22,106 nucleotides of DNA from a virus (IMGVR_UViG_3300047661_000106:1-22106); one strand, 5' to 3'. Counted from the first letter of the stretch, positions 15,038 through 21,412 are shown. Notes: generated from the sequence alone by a model not told the origin. Numbers and translations are program-made.

Positions 15038-16528
15038 TTAAGCCGCCGGTTGCAGGCGGAACTGATTAAGCAACGCAAAGATGCGCAACTGGTTGATTAA
15101 CGTGCCATCCCAAAGAACGTCCACCCGGTTAGGATTGGTTGCGTTCTGTTCAACGACCAGCCCGGAGGCGAAGGCGGTGGAGTCTTGTACATAGCCGCCA
15201 TTTTCCAGGGCGGTGTATTGGGCAATAAGCTCGGCGCGAATGGTATTCGGCGTCACAATCGCCGATCCGGCGGCAAACCGGGTGCCGTCAGCGGCCAACT
15301 TCATCCGGGCAAACTTTGAGGTAATCTGTGTGCGGATATAGCGGGTGACGTACATCAGCAAAAACAGGGTTTCAACTTGCAGATAACTGTCATCGGCATT
15401 GCCGTAAGCGTTGGTTTGGTAAGTGGTGATGACATTCTCGATTTGCACCGAGCCGTCATCGGCCACGGTAACGGTGGAAATCCCGCTATACAGCAGGTTA
15501 TTGCGTTCGGTCAGGGTAAAGCGCGATGCCAACGGCGGTGCCAGGACGCCGCTTACCGTCAACGTTTGCAATGGACGGCCGGGGTCATTCCGCAGACTGC
15601 CGGCAATCGCGCCATAAACGGCCGCCGACCAGATATATGCCGGTGTCGGCGAGTCATAAATACCCACCAGCGAGGCATGCTGATCGTTCCGCGCCTCGCC
15701 TGCGGCGGTCAGTTGACCAAGGGTACCGGCCAACACGCCCAGAGAGTGGCCGTAAAGCTGCGAGGCATAACTCCAGCGACCGGTGCCGTCCGACAAAAAG
15801 GCCTTAACCGCATCCAGGGAAGTCGTATCCGTGTAGGGGTTGACGATAAAATCGAATGTCTGGTCACCCAGATTGGCCAGAGCGTCAGTGAGGTCTGGCG
15901 CGCCGGCGCCGGCGCTCATCGGTGAGATAGTCAGAGCTAACCCGGCCGGTGTTTGCTCACCACCCGCGCTGCCTAAATAGTTCAACCGCAGATCGATATC
16001 ATTGCCATGCGCGCCTTTGTTTTTCGCCGTCAATGTCACCGCGCCGGCAACGGCGACAGCGGTCACCGGCAGCGAGGATGTTCCATTGATCGCAGCCGCC
16101 AGGGCGGTGGCGATATCAGCGATAGTATCGGTAGCCACCACGGATATTTGGACGCGCGTGCCGGCGACATACAATGAAATAACGCCAGTGTCAGTGGCGG
16201 CGCTGGTGATGGTCAACGTGCCTTCCGCTGCGACCATCGCACTCCCATCCACCAGCGGCAGTAGATAGATTTCCGCTGAGGAATCATTCGCGAGATAAGC
16301 CGTCATCAGGTTATGCAACATAGAGCCGGCGCCAAACACCCCGGCCACCGTTGATGCGGAGGATTCGATGATTGGCGTATTTTCGCTGATAGGCGTAGCC
16401 ACCGTCATCTGGCCGAGGATTAATGTTCGCTGGGTGGCGGTAGCCGTATTGGCTTGTGAATTATCGAACTCGGCAAAAAACAGCGGTGTGCGCAAATTGC
16501 CGGGAATATTACTGAACGAGATTGTCAT
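15038..16528 (-). CDS. Contractile tail sheath protein (Mu gpL / gp39)
   Basis: 496 aa. N-terminal ISFSNIPGNLRTPLFFAEFD and QRTLILGQM, insertion domain with ISLYVAGTRVQISVVATDTI through TLTAKNKGAHGNDIDLRLNY, core GDQTFDFIVNPYTDTTSLDA and SLVGIYDSPTPAYIWSAAVY. The C-terminal part has LTERNNLLYSGISTVTV and LQVETLFLLMYVTRYIRTQI, then IRAELIAQYTALENGGYVQD, all typical of Mu-type sheath. It shows that the particle is contractile. The start overlaps the stop of the gp38-like gene (TAATG). No break seen. Confidence 0.95.
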   Translation of the reverse strand: MTISFSNIPGNLRTPLFFAEFDNSQANTATATQRTLILGQMTVATPISENTPIIESSASTVAGVFGAGSMLHNLMTAYLANDSSAEIYLLPLVDGSAMVAAEGTLTITSAATDTGVISLYVAGTRVQISVVATDTIADIATALAAAINGTSSLPVTAVAVAGAVTLTAKNKGAHGNDIDLRLNYLGSAGGEQTPAGLALTISPMSAGAGAPDLTDALANLGDQTFDFIVNPYTDTTSLDAVKAFLSDGTGRWSYASQLYGHSLGVLAGTLGQLTAAGEARNDQHASLVGIYDSPTPAYIWSAAVYGAIAGSLRNDPGRPLQTLTVSGVLAPPLASRFTLTERNNLLYSGISTVTVADDGSVQIENVITTYQTNAYGNADDSYLQVETLFLLMYVTRYIRTQITSKFARMKLAADGTRFAAGSAIVTPNTIRAELIAQYTALENGGYVQDSTAFASGLVVEQNATNPNRVDVLWDGTLINQLRIFALLNQFRLQPAA

Positions 16529-16749
16529 TATTTAGTGTCCTCCGCTGCCGTATCGGTTGCGGTCGTCTGAGTGGTTTTCACAGTATTCGGGACTGCGGCC
16601 GGTGTCGCGGCGGCCGATAAAGACACATCCGCGTCACGCAGTCGCCTGCGCCAAAAGGTATTGTCCGGCACTTCGGCGCCGGAAATGGGCAATAGAATGC
16701 CCTTCACCGGGTCGCGCACCGCGCGCCCGGCATTGGGTTTCACAAACAT
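16528..16749 (-). CDS. Mu gp38-like small tail protein (DUF2635)
   Basis: 73 aa. MFVKPNAGRAVRDPVKGILL and PISGAEVPDNTFWRRRLRDA, then DV, match the short DUF2635 group that sits just before the sheath gene in Mu-like phages. Its exact job is unknown. The last 30 residues are Ala/Thr-rich (TVKTTQTTATDTAAEDTK) and go beyond the conserved part. Translationally coupled to the sheath gene. Confidence 0.9.
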   Translation of the reverse strand: MFVKPNAGRAVRDPVKGILLPISGAEVPDNTFWRRRLRDADVSLSAAATPAAVPNTVKTTQTTATDTAAEDTK

Positions 16750-16762
16750 GGGTTACTCCAAA

Positions 16763-17359
16763 TTATTGAGGCAGATTGATAGTGACCACGGGTTCAGTGG
16801 TGTTGGCAGGCATAACGATAGTGGTATCGATACCGGCAAGAGGAACGGACGCTACGGGATAAAAATCTTCCGGTCCCTGGTAATATTCAATATCCATTTC
16901 CATAAAAAGTTGGACGATTTGCCCTGCGCTGCAGGTGCTGAGATCCATCCGTGAACGAATGGATTTAAATTGCTGTATTTGCCGAGTCAGATCATAACTA
17001 TTGATCACCGCCTGCTCGGCCTGTTCACGGATTGCTTCTAAAGCAGGTTGTGCCGTGATGGCGCCTTCATTGACTGTACTCGTCGCGCCGGTGGTGCTGG
17101 TTGTGGATGAGGCACTGGTCGTGGATGTAGTGCCGGCCGGTTGTTGCATCTGAACAGCAATTAATACCGTCGTCGTCGTCGTGAATTGTGGCGCATTTGG
17201 GCCGAGAGAGTGTTTTTCGTCATAGATGGTTTGAACCAATATGGCGGGATAGGTATTGGCGAAAGTAGACCAACTCAGGGGCGAAAAAACATTATTCCCG
17301 GCATTTGTTTTACCCATAAGCGCGGTAACCACTAATTCTATCAACGTGATCGCATTCAT
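16763..17359 (-). CDS. Tail terminator / Mu gp37-position protein with Ser/Thr-rich insert
   Basis: 198 aa. By position (between connector and gp38/sheath) it should be the tail-end or terminator protein (Mu gp37, DUF1834-like). Recognisable parts are MNAITLIELVVTALMGKTNA, WSTFANTYPAILVQTIYDEK, and LEAIREQAEQAVINSYDLTR, then VQLFMEMDIEYYQGPEDFYP. Residues about 76-96 are a low-complexity run of Thr, Ser, Ala and Gly that looks like an inserted linker between two beta-rich halves. The start overlaps the connector stop by four bases. Family assignment is mainly from position. Confidence 0.65.
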   Translation of the reverse strand: MNAITLIELVVTALMGKTNAGNNVFSPLSWSTFANTYPAILVQTIYDEKHSLGPNAPQFTTTTTVLIAVQMQQPAGTTSTTSASSTTSTTGATSTVNEGAITAQPALEAIREQAEQAVINSYDLTRQIQQFKSIRSRMDLSTCSAGQIVQLFMEMDIEYYQGPEDFYPVASVPLAGIDTTIVMPANTTEPVVTINLPQ

Positions 17360-17688
17360 AGCGTGCTTACCTCATTCAAAATAAGAATACTTCCACCATG
17401 GATATCTGGCTGGACATGATTGATCACAAATAGTGTGTGTAACCTATAGATAAATAGCCGGTCGCCATTATTGGGCTGGGTCCTGAATGCCAAGGCGCGC
17501 GCCCTCAAAACAGGATGGTGGGGGCTGATTACAGGGCCTTCATCAATAAATTGAGTTCGCTCGATATTACCCCGATCAAATATGCCGGTAATATCGTATG
17601 CCGCACCCATGGCAGGCCTGTAATTTACCGGCTCCCCAAAAATGTCCTGCAGCTGAGCCAGCAAAGTGATATCCCAATCCATGCCCAT
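17356..17688 (-). CDS. Head-tail connector protein (lambda FII-like)
   Basis: 110 aa. It resembles small head-tail joining proteins of the FII/Gifsy-2 group: acidic N-terminus with DWDITLLAQLQDIFGEP, then GAAYDITGIFDRGN, HPVLRARALAFRTQ, NNGDRLFIYRLHTLFVINHV and QPDIHGGSILIL. In an intact phage it joins the capsid portal complex to the tail. Here it is the only head-side gene left, since no portal or capsid gene is seen upstream. The ATG at 17688 follows GAGGGTCATC. It is coupled to the next gene by overlap. Confidence 0.72.
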   Translation of the reverse strand: MGMDWDITLLAQLQDIFGEPVNYRPAMGAAYDITGIFDRGNIERTQFIDEGPVISPHHPVLRARALAFRTQPNNGDRLFIYRLHTLFVINHVQPDIHGGSILILNEVSTL

Positions 17689-17735
17689 GATGACCCTCGA
17701 ATTGCAATCGGCGCTTAGACGTGCCGTTAGCCTAA

Positions 17736-18065
17736 TTAACGATATTTTTCTTTGAGCGCGACGAGATCGGCTTCAGCCTCTGCGCCAAAAACTTCAATGC
17801 CGTGCTCAACGAAAGCGACGAATTTATCGAATTCCGCTTTGGCCATGTCCAAAGGAGACAGCGTAGCCGGTACCACCGGGATGGGGACTGGCTCAATTGA
17901 AGGCGCGGCGGTGACTGAGGGTTGGATTGCTGATGCGGTAATATCGCTCACATTTATTTCCTTTATTGTTTCGATTTTCGGTTCAGTATCAATGGTCGCC
18001 CCGGTAGTAACTTGGGCAGGTTTGATATAGATGGCATTGAGCCATGCTAAAAAATGGTTAATCAT
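17736..18065 (-). CDS. Unknown phage protein between lysis and connector genes
   Basis: 109 aa, not recognised as a named family. The N-terminus MINHFLAWLNAIYIKP is followed by a Thr/Ile/Pro-rich middle (SIEPVPIPVVPATLSPLDMA) and an acidic helical end (KFVAFVEHGIEVFGAEAEAD followed by LVALKEKYR). That end resembles C-termini of small unassigned phage proteins, but I cannot give a function. It overlaps the spanin stop (ATGA), so it is co-translated with the lysis genes. It stands where terminase and capsid genes would begin in a lambdoid phage, 47 bp before the connector, so a deletion joint may lie on either side of it. Confidence 0.75.
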   Translation of the reverse strand: MINHFLAWLNAIYIKPAQVTTGATIDTEPKIETIKEINVSDITASAIQPSVTAAPSIEPVPIPVVPATLSPLDMAKAEFDKFVAFVEHGIEVFGAEAEADLVALKEKYR

Positions 18066-18586
18066 TTTTGCGCCTCGATTTGCCGAATGCTCGCCAAATG
18101 GTTATTCGCCGTATCAATCGTAGCCAATAAAGGCATTATCCATAACACTGCTTGGCAATATGTCAGGGCGCCGGAGGCAGTGGCGTTAATAGGGGCGCTG
18201 TGAGTTCCGAGGGTATTGGCGTCGAGGGCGCTGGCACGTAAACGGTTCGCGTAGTTGTACAGGCCGTCAGAAACAGCGGTAGGAACATCAAGAGCGCAGG
18301 TCGGCTCTTTTTTAAGAAGGGTGCGATACTCAATTTGTTTTACCTCGACAGTAGCGGCATTCTGCTTGTCGTTTTGCAGCGCTGCGGCAGTAATATCGTT
18401 AAATTTTTGAAAGTCGAAAGACTGTTTAGCTATTTCTGTGGTTTGCAACGCAGTATCGCTTTGCATTTGCGACAAAGTCACAGCGGACGCTGCGGTTTTT
18501 CCATAATAATGAAAGGCGACCCACATCAGCACTGAAATAAGCAAAGCGAGAAGTAACGTCACCATAATTGCGAATTTGTTAATCAT
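18062..18586 (-). CDS. Inner-membrane spanin (Rz-like)
   Basis: 174 aa. N-terminal membrane anchor INKFAIMVTLLLALLISVLM (about 2-24) with a short cytoplasmic end, then a long polar helical periplasmic part rich in Gln/Ala/Asp (about 35-85), and the conserved-looking KKEPTCALDVPTAVSDGLYN followed by YANRLRASALD. It would fuse inner and outer membranes with the lipoprotein encoded inside it. The ATG at 18586 overlaps the endolysin stop (ATGA); an upstream in-frame Met lies within the endolysin gene. The embedded Rz1 frame makes the spanin call strong. Confidence 0.85.
   Translation of the reverse strand: MINKFAIMVTLLLALLISVLMWVAFHYYGKTAASAVTLSQMQSDTALQTTEIAKQSFDFQKFNDITAAALQNDKQNAATVEVKQIEYRTLLKKEPTCALDVPTAVSDGLYNYANRLRASALDANTLGTHSAPINATASGALTYCQAVLWIMPLLATIDTANNHLASIRQIEAQK
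18163..18333 (-). CDS. Outer-membrane spanin lipoprotein (Rz1-like), embedded
   Basis: 56 aa in another frame inside the Rz-like gene, too short for usual ORF cut-offs. It begins at TTG (18333) after GAGG, 9 bases upstream: (M)SIAPFLKKSRPALLMFLPLF, then LTAC, a lipobox with Cys25. The mature part is proline-rich and 31 residues long: TTTRTVYVPAPSTPIPSELT, then APLLTPLPPAP. The basic-hydrophobic-lipobox start and Pro-rich mature chain are the signature of Rz1 o-spanins, which span the periplasm from the outer membrane to meet Rz. It is fully contained within Rz, as in lambda. The start codon is the least certain part. Confidence 0.85.
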   Translation of the reverse strand: MSIAPFLKKSRPALLMFLPLFLTACTTTRTVYVPAPSTPIPSELTAPLLTPLPPAP

Positions 18587-19080
18587 GTTTGCTGACCCAT
18601 AAAACACAGTTGCCTATCGATTTCTCGACGATTAATCAATCCCTTGTTGCGTTGGCCATTAACCCTCACCCACTGACGCAGATCGTTACATGCCTGGGAT
18701 ATATTGCCGGAATTAATATGGCGCAATAAAGATGAATTTTTGTAGGCGGTGATTCCTACATTAAAAGCAAATGAATAGAGTGCGGCTCGGGTGTAATTGT
18801 CCATAGGCACTTTTACAGTGGAATCGACTATTTTCTTAACCGGCGCTAAATCATGCTCGAGTAATGCGCCGCATTCTTCATCGGAATAATATTTCCCCGG
18901 GATCACATCTTTGCCGGTATGACCATCACAGACGGTCCATACTCCCGCCACATCGCGATAGGCAGTATGTTCAGTTCCTTCCACCCCATAGGGTCCGGGA
19001 AGGTAGGCAACCGTGATAGCCATTGCCCCGCCCGCCGCGGCCGATACTATTTTATTCCTCAGTTGCGGTGACATTGCCAT
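18583..19080 (-). CDS. SAR endolysin (phage 21 R-like lysozyme, GH24)
   Basis: 165 aa. Muramidase with the catalytic triad E34-(8)-D43-(5)-T49 in VEGTEHTAYRDVAGVWT, followed by VCDGHTGKDVIPGKYY. ALYSFAFNVGITAYKNSSLL and GLINRREIDRQLC are the family's C-terminal landmarks. The weakly hydrophobic, Gly/Ala-rich N-terminus (KIVSAAAGGAMAITVAYL) is a signal-anchor-release segment: the enzyme is exported tethered and inactive, and is freed when the membrane depolarises. The ATG at 19080 (AGGA 5 bases upstream) is preferred; a second ATG at 19074 aligns with the R21 start. It overlaps the holin gene by 29 bp. Confidence 0.92.
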   Translation of the reverse strand: MAMSPQLRNKIVSAAAGGAMAITVAYLPGPYGVEGTEHTAYRDVAGVWTVCDGHTGKDVIPGKYYSDEECGALLEHDLAPVKKIVDSTVKVPMDNYTRAALYSFAFNVGITAYKNSSLLRHINSGNISQACNDLRQWVRVNGQRNKGLINRREIDRQLCFMGQQT

Positions 19081-19411
19081 TTCCGTCCTGCTCAGTCTCG
19101 ACTAAGACCCGATTAACTTTCTGCACAATTTCACCAGCCTGACTGACATCATGCATTGGCGAGCCATTTAAAAAATCGACGATCGCTTTAGTCCGTTGCT
19201 GATCAAATATCAGACGTTCTTGCGCCAGTTTCCGATTAAGTGTTTCCGTCTTACGTTTATCGACATATCCGAGCAATGAAATAATCGCGCCAATTACTGC
19301 CATAAATATATAAATCAATTCCATCGTCGACAGTCCCATCAGGCTAGAAAGCAACATGGCTAACGCCCCGCCGTGCATTGCGATATCTGATTTGTCATTC
19401 ATCAGTTTCAT
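19052..19411 (-). CDS. Holin or pinholin with dual start
   Basis: 119 aa, first gene of the lysis cassette. Two hydrophobic segments (about 13-31, GGALAMLLSSLMGLSTM; and 32-49, ELIYIFMAVIGAIISLLGY) are followed by a charged cytoplasmic tail (VDKRKTETLNRKLAQERLIF). The start reads MKLMNDKSD: two Met codons with a Lys between, as in phage 21 S (MKSMDK) and lambda S (MKMPEK), where the longer form is the inhibitor. The first ATG (19411) has GAGG six bases upstream; the second is at 19402. With a SAR endolysin next, a pinholin is more likely than a large-hole holin. The family was inferred from topology and position. Confidence 0.78.
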   Translation of the reverse strand: MKLMNDKSDIAMHGGALAMLLSSLMGLSTMELIYIFMAVIGAIISLLGYVDKRKTETLNRKLAQERLIFDQQRTKAIVDFLNGSPMHDVSQAGEIVQKVNRVLVETEQDGNGNVTATEE

Positions 19412-19708
19412 ACTCCACCTCGGAAATGCAGGTGTATTGTGATAGAGGGTTCGTCTCCACGTCGTAGGCGCGTGTAAAGGATATTGTGAGCGTCAGATTT
19501 GACGAGGAGACGAAAAAGAAAAAGGCCGCCTGAAGGCAGCCTTTATAATTTTTTTCGATTGTTACGCCGTAATTTTCTCTCTAGGTTAAAACTTTTGCTG
19601 ACCGGTAGCAGCGTATTTTATCAACCAGGAGAAAGTGCGCGTTATTTATTGGCGATGGCCATGAAACGCGGTATTTATGCATTCAAGTATTGTACGTTGT
19701 AACCAGTG
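19412..19708. other. Q-to-lysis intergenic region (late control region)
   Basis: About 300 bp without a supported gene between the Q-like antiterminator and the holin. It holds the terminator at 19510-19544. In lambdoid phages the late promoter pR', the Q-binding site and terminator tR' sit here in this order. I could not pick a convincing -35/-10 pair for pR' by eye. Confidence 0.6.
19510..19544 (-). terminator. Late terminator (tR'-like), candidate Q target
   Basis: On the minus strand AAAGGCTGCC-TTCA-GGCGGCCTTT forms a 10-bp stem with one U:G pair, followed by TTTTTCTTTTT. It blocks late transcription just before the lysis genes, where Q antitermination is expected to act. Confidence 0.85.
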
Positions 19709-20149
19709 TTACCACATTACCTCTAATTTTTCGGGCCGAGATAGTGTTTTTTTCGGTTTTTCTAAAATAATTGTTTTTTGCACATAAGGGTCCATTTCCA
19801 GGCTCGCATCAGTCATGGCCAAACAGCCCTCAATGAAACCTTCAGCGACTTGCAACTGTCGACGAATTTCTCTTTCACTGCATTTCCTACGCCTGGCTAT
19901 AGCGGATTTTGATTGCCCGTAAACATAATGCATGAGTATCAGATTGAGTTCCTCAGGTTGCCTAACCTTCCGTAAGCACCCAACAGCGGTATCGATGATC
20001 AATCCGTCATCATCGCAACATGACTCGAATTTGCTGGCCGATCTGGGTAATAACCCTTTAAAACCGGCAGCAATATGCGAGTAATCAAGACCGGAATTAT
20101 CCCTCGCCCAGATTCCCCAACGTTCAAGCACTAATTGAATATTACGCAT
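19709..20149 (-). CDS. Antitermination protein Q (phage 82 Q-type)
   Basis: 146 aa. It loads on RNA polymerase at the late promoter so that transcripts pass the downstream terminator and reach lysis and tail genes. MRNIQLVLERWGIWARDNSG, then LDYSHIAAGFKGLLP and CCDDDGLIIDTAVGCL match phage 82-type Q. The C-terminal helix-turn-helix-like part is SKSAIARRRKCSEREIRRQL followed by QVAEGFIEGCL. I chose the ATG at 20149 (GGGGGAAACAG upstream); the longer frame runs into the replication gene. It overlaps the initiator stop by 8 bp, so nothing is left of a lambda-type P, ren or nin region. Confidence 0.88.
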   Translation of the reverse strand: MRNIQLVLERWGIWARDNSGLDYSHIAAGFKGLLPRSASKFESCCDDDGLIIDTAVGCLRKVRQPEELNLILMHYVYGQSKSAIARRRKCSEREIRRQLQVAEGFIEGCLAMTDASLEMDPYVQKTIILEKPKKTLSRPEKLEVMW

Positions 20150-21146
20150 CTGTTTCCCCCCTTGATCGCTGACTATGCATGACCCAGATTTTGTTCCAAG
20201 CCGTTTTCCCAAAACTATCCCGCATGGTTTTAACGCCTGCGCTATCCGCCTCTTTACGGACCAGGCGCTCAAAGTCAGTCTTCGGACCATTCTCGCCAGG
20301 CGCCGCCAATCGCAGATAACGCTTGAAGGCGTCTTCCCGTTCAGAGCAATCGGATGCGCTGGTTATCGGGGAACGAAATTTGCGGCCTTCATTATGCCAA
20401 GCCTGGGCAGCTAGCAGATTGCCGCTGAATTTAGACGTTCTGAACATCGTTTCCGGATTGAGAAACTTAGCCCACTCGGTACCCAACCAACGCGTCACAA
20501 GGTAATCAACAACCAATTTCAATTCATCAACGGTATTACCCTCAGTAAACCGAGCGCTAATATTCTGTAGCGTGGATTTTGCTTGGGTATAACGGGCGCC
20601 GGTGAGTTTGTTCAAGTGTTCGAGTACGATGACGGCCGGAGCTGTCATCGCCTGTTCTTTGGGCCGTATGACATCAAGGGATTGCGCCGTAGCCGGTTGC
20701 CCGAAGGTGTTTATATCTGAGGGATCAGTTATTGATCTTACTGACGGATCCCCATCAGATCTTGACGGGTCAAAAGAAGTGTTTTCCCTCGATTTTGAAG
20801 CAGCAAATTTTGAGGCGTCGGATTCTGAGTGTTCAAACGCCATTTGCTGCGGGGCGGCGGCGGTAAATAATTTCTCTAGATTCAGCTGATAGAGGTTTGA
20901 AGCGTTGCGATTACCGTATCTACGCTGCCTGCGGGTCAGCCAGCCTTGTTTTTCAAGTTTGGCGATGGCTGTTCGCACGGTGCTGGAGCCCGCGCCAATC
21001 TGGCGAGCAATGGTTTCGACGCTGGGCCAACTTATGCCGTGATCATTGGAAAAATCAGCCAAGCGAGCCATAATTGTCACTTCAGATAATTTCAATCCCG
21101 CTGATGCGCAGCCGTCCCAGACCCAGCTGGTAAGCTTAGTGCTCAT
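20142..21146 (-). CDS. Phage replication initiator (HTH plus Phg_2220_C domain)
   Basis: 334 aa. The N-terminal winged HTH (about 10-95) has LKLSEVTIMARLADFSNDHG, SWPSVETIARQIGAGSSTVR and KLEKQGWLTRRQRRYGNRNA, like lambda O-type or DnaD-like phage initiators. The middle is Ser/Asp-rich (FDPSRSDGDPSVRSITDPSD). The C-terminal domain VLEHLNKLTGARYTQAK through FLNPETMFRTSKFSGNLLAA matches the phage replication C-terminal family Phg_2220_C. The ATG at 21146 follows AAGGGGTTGTC; a longer frame with 17 more residues is less likely. It is the first large gene of the early operon. Iteron-like repeats lie in its middle, as lambda ori does in O. No helicase loader follows. Confidence 0.85.
   Translation of the reverse strand: MSTKLTSWVWDGCASAGLKLSEVTIMARLADFSNDHGISWPSVETIARQIGAGSSTVRTAIAKLEKQGWLTRRQRRYGNRNASNLYQLNLEKLFTAAAPQQMAFEHSESDASKFAASKSRENTSFDPSRSDGDPSVRSITDPSDINTFGQPATAQSLDVIRPKEQAMTAPAVIVLEHLNKLTGARYTQAKSTLQNISARFTEGNTVDELKLVVDYLVTRWLGTEWAKFLNPETMFRTSKFSGNLLAAQAWHNEGRKFRSPITSASDCSEREDAFKRYLRLAAPGENGPKTDFERLVRKEADSAGVKTMRDSFGKTAWNKIWVMHSQRSRGETDA
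20718..20771 (-). repeat. Iteron-like repeats within the initiator gene (candidate origin)
   Basis: Three direct copies of the plus-strand 9-mer TGA(C/G)GG(A/G)TC occur at 20718-20726, 20742-20750 and 20763-20771 (starts 24 and 21 bp apart). They code for the Asp-Pro-Ser repeats of the linker, so they may be only coding repeats. Confidence 0.45.
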
Positions 21147-21231
21147 GACAACCCCTTGCGATTTCCCTGAACCACTCGGTGCCATCGGCATAGCCATTGG
21201 GCGACGTAGTTTTATTATTCGCTTGTCTCAC
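21136..21231 (-). CDS. Short leader ORF upstream of the initiator (31 codons)
   Basis: GTG at 21231 with the strong site GGGGGAAGATT upstream gives 31 residues, beginning (M)RQANNKTTSPNGYADGTEW and ending CHEH. It overlaps the start of the initiator gene by 11 bp in another frame, so it may couple translation. I do not recognise the product. The good ribosome site is the main support. Confidence 0.4.
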   Translation of the reverse strand: MRQANNKTTSPNGYADGTEWFREIARGCHEH

Positions 21232-21327
21232 AATCTTCCCCCTTTGATCAGTGATATTTGGAGGATGAATAAGCTGTCTAATCACCCGGCCGGTCAGTTT
21301 CACTCGTTAAGCTTTAGTAAAAGCAGC

Positions 21328-21356
21328 TTGACATGAGTGCATAATGTATCTATTAG
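21328..21356 (+). promoter_or_regulatory. Promoter of the repressor gene (pRM-like)
   Basis: Plus strand: TTGACA at 21328-21333 (perfect -35), 17-bp spacer, TATTAG at 21351-21356 (moderate -10). It reads toward the repressor at 21429, and its spacer and -10 lie in the left half of the 33-bp palindrome, so repressor binding should feed back on its own synthesis. Confidence 0.6.
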
Positions 21357-21369
21357 ATACATTATGCAC
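21337..21369. promoter_or_regulatory. Perfect 33-bp palindromic operator between the divergent promoters
   Basis: Arms of 16 bp (GTGCATAATGTATCTA and its exact reverse complement) flank a single central T. It overlaps the -10 regions of both divergent promoters. It is the natural site for the S24-type repressor encoded next door. At 33 bp it may hold two overlapping operator units rather than one. Confidence 0.8.
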
Positions 21370-21388
21370 ATTTAAAATGAACCCACAA
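21361..21388 (-). promoter_or_regulatory. Early leftward promoter (pR-like) for the initiator operon
   Basis: Minus strand: TTGTGG (21383-21388) as -35, a 16-bp spacer, CATAAT (21361-21366) as -10. The -10 lies in the right arm of the 33-bp palindrome, so operator occupancy would shut it off. It drives the short ORF, initiator and Q. Confidence 0.6.
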
Positions 21389-21393
21389 GGACC

Positions 21394-21412
21394 TTGTACC
21401 TTCACGGTACAA
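21394..21412. promoter_or_regulatory. Inverted repeat in the repressor leader
   Basis: TTGTACC-TTCAC-GGTACAA: 7-bp arms, 5-bp centre, 17 bp before the repressor ATG and just upstream of the early -35. It could be a second operator of different sequence or an RNA hairpin in the repressor leader. Confidence 0.4.

Noticed and set aside
19499-19702. 67-codon plus-strand frame between Q and holin
   Set aside because: Runs through the late terminator hairpin; begins in an Arg/Lys-rich stretch made by the U-tract complement; no ribosome site.
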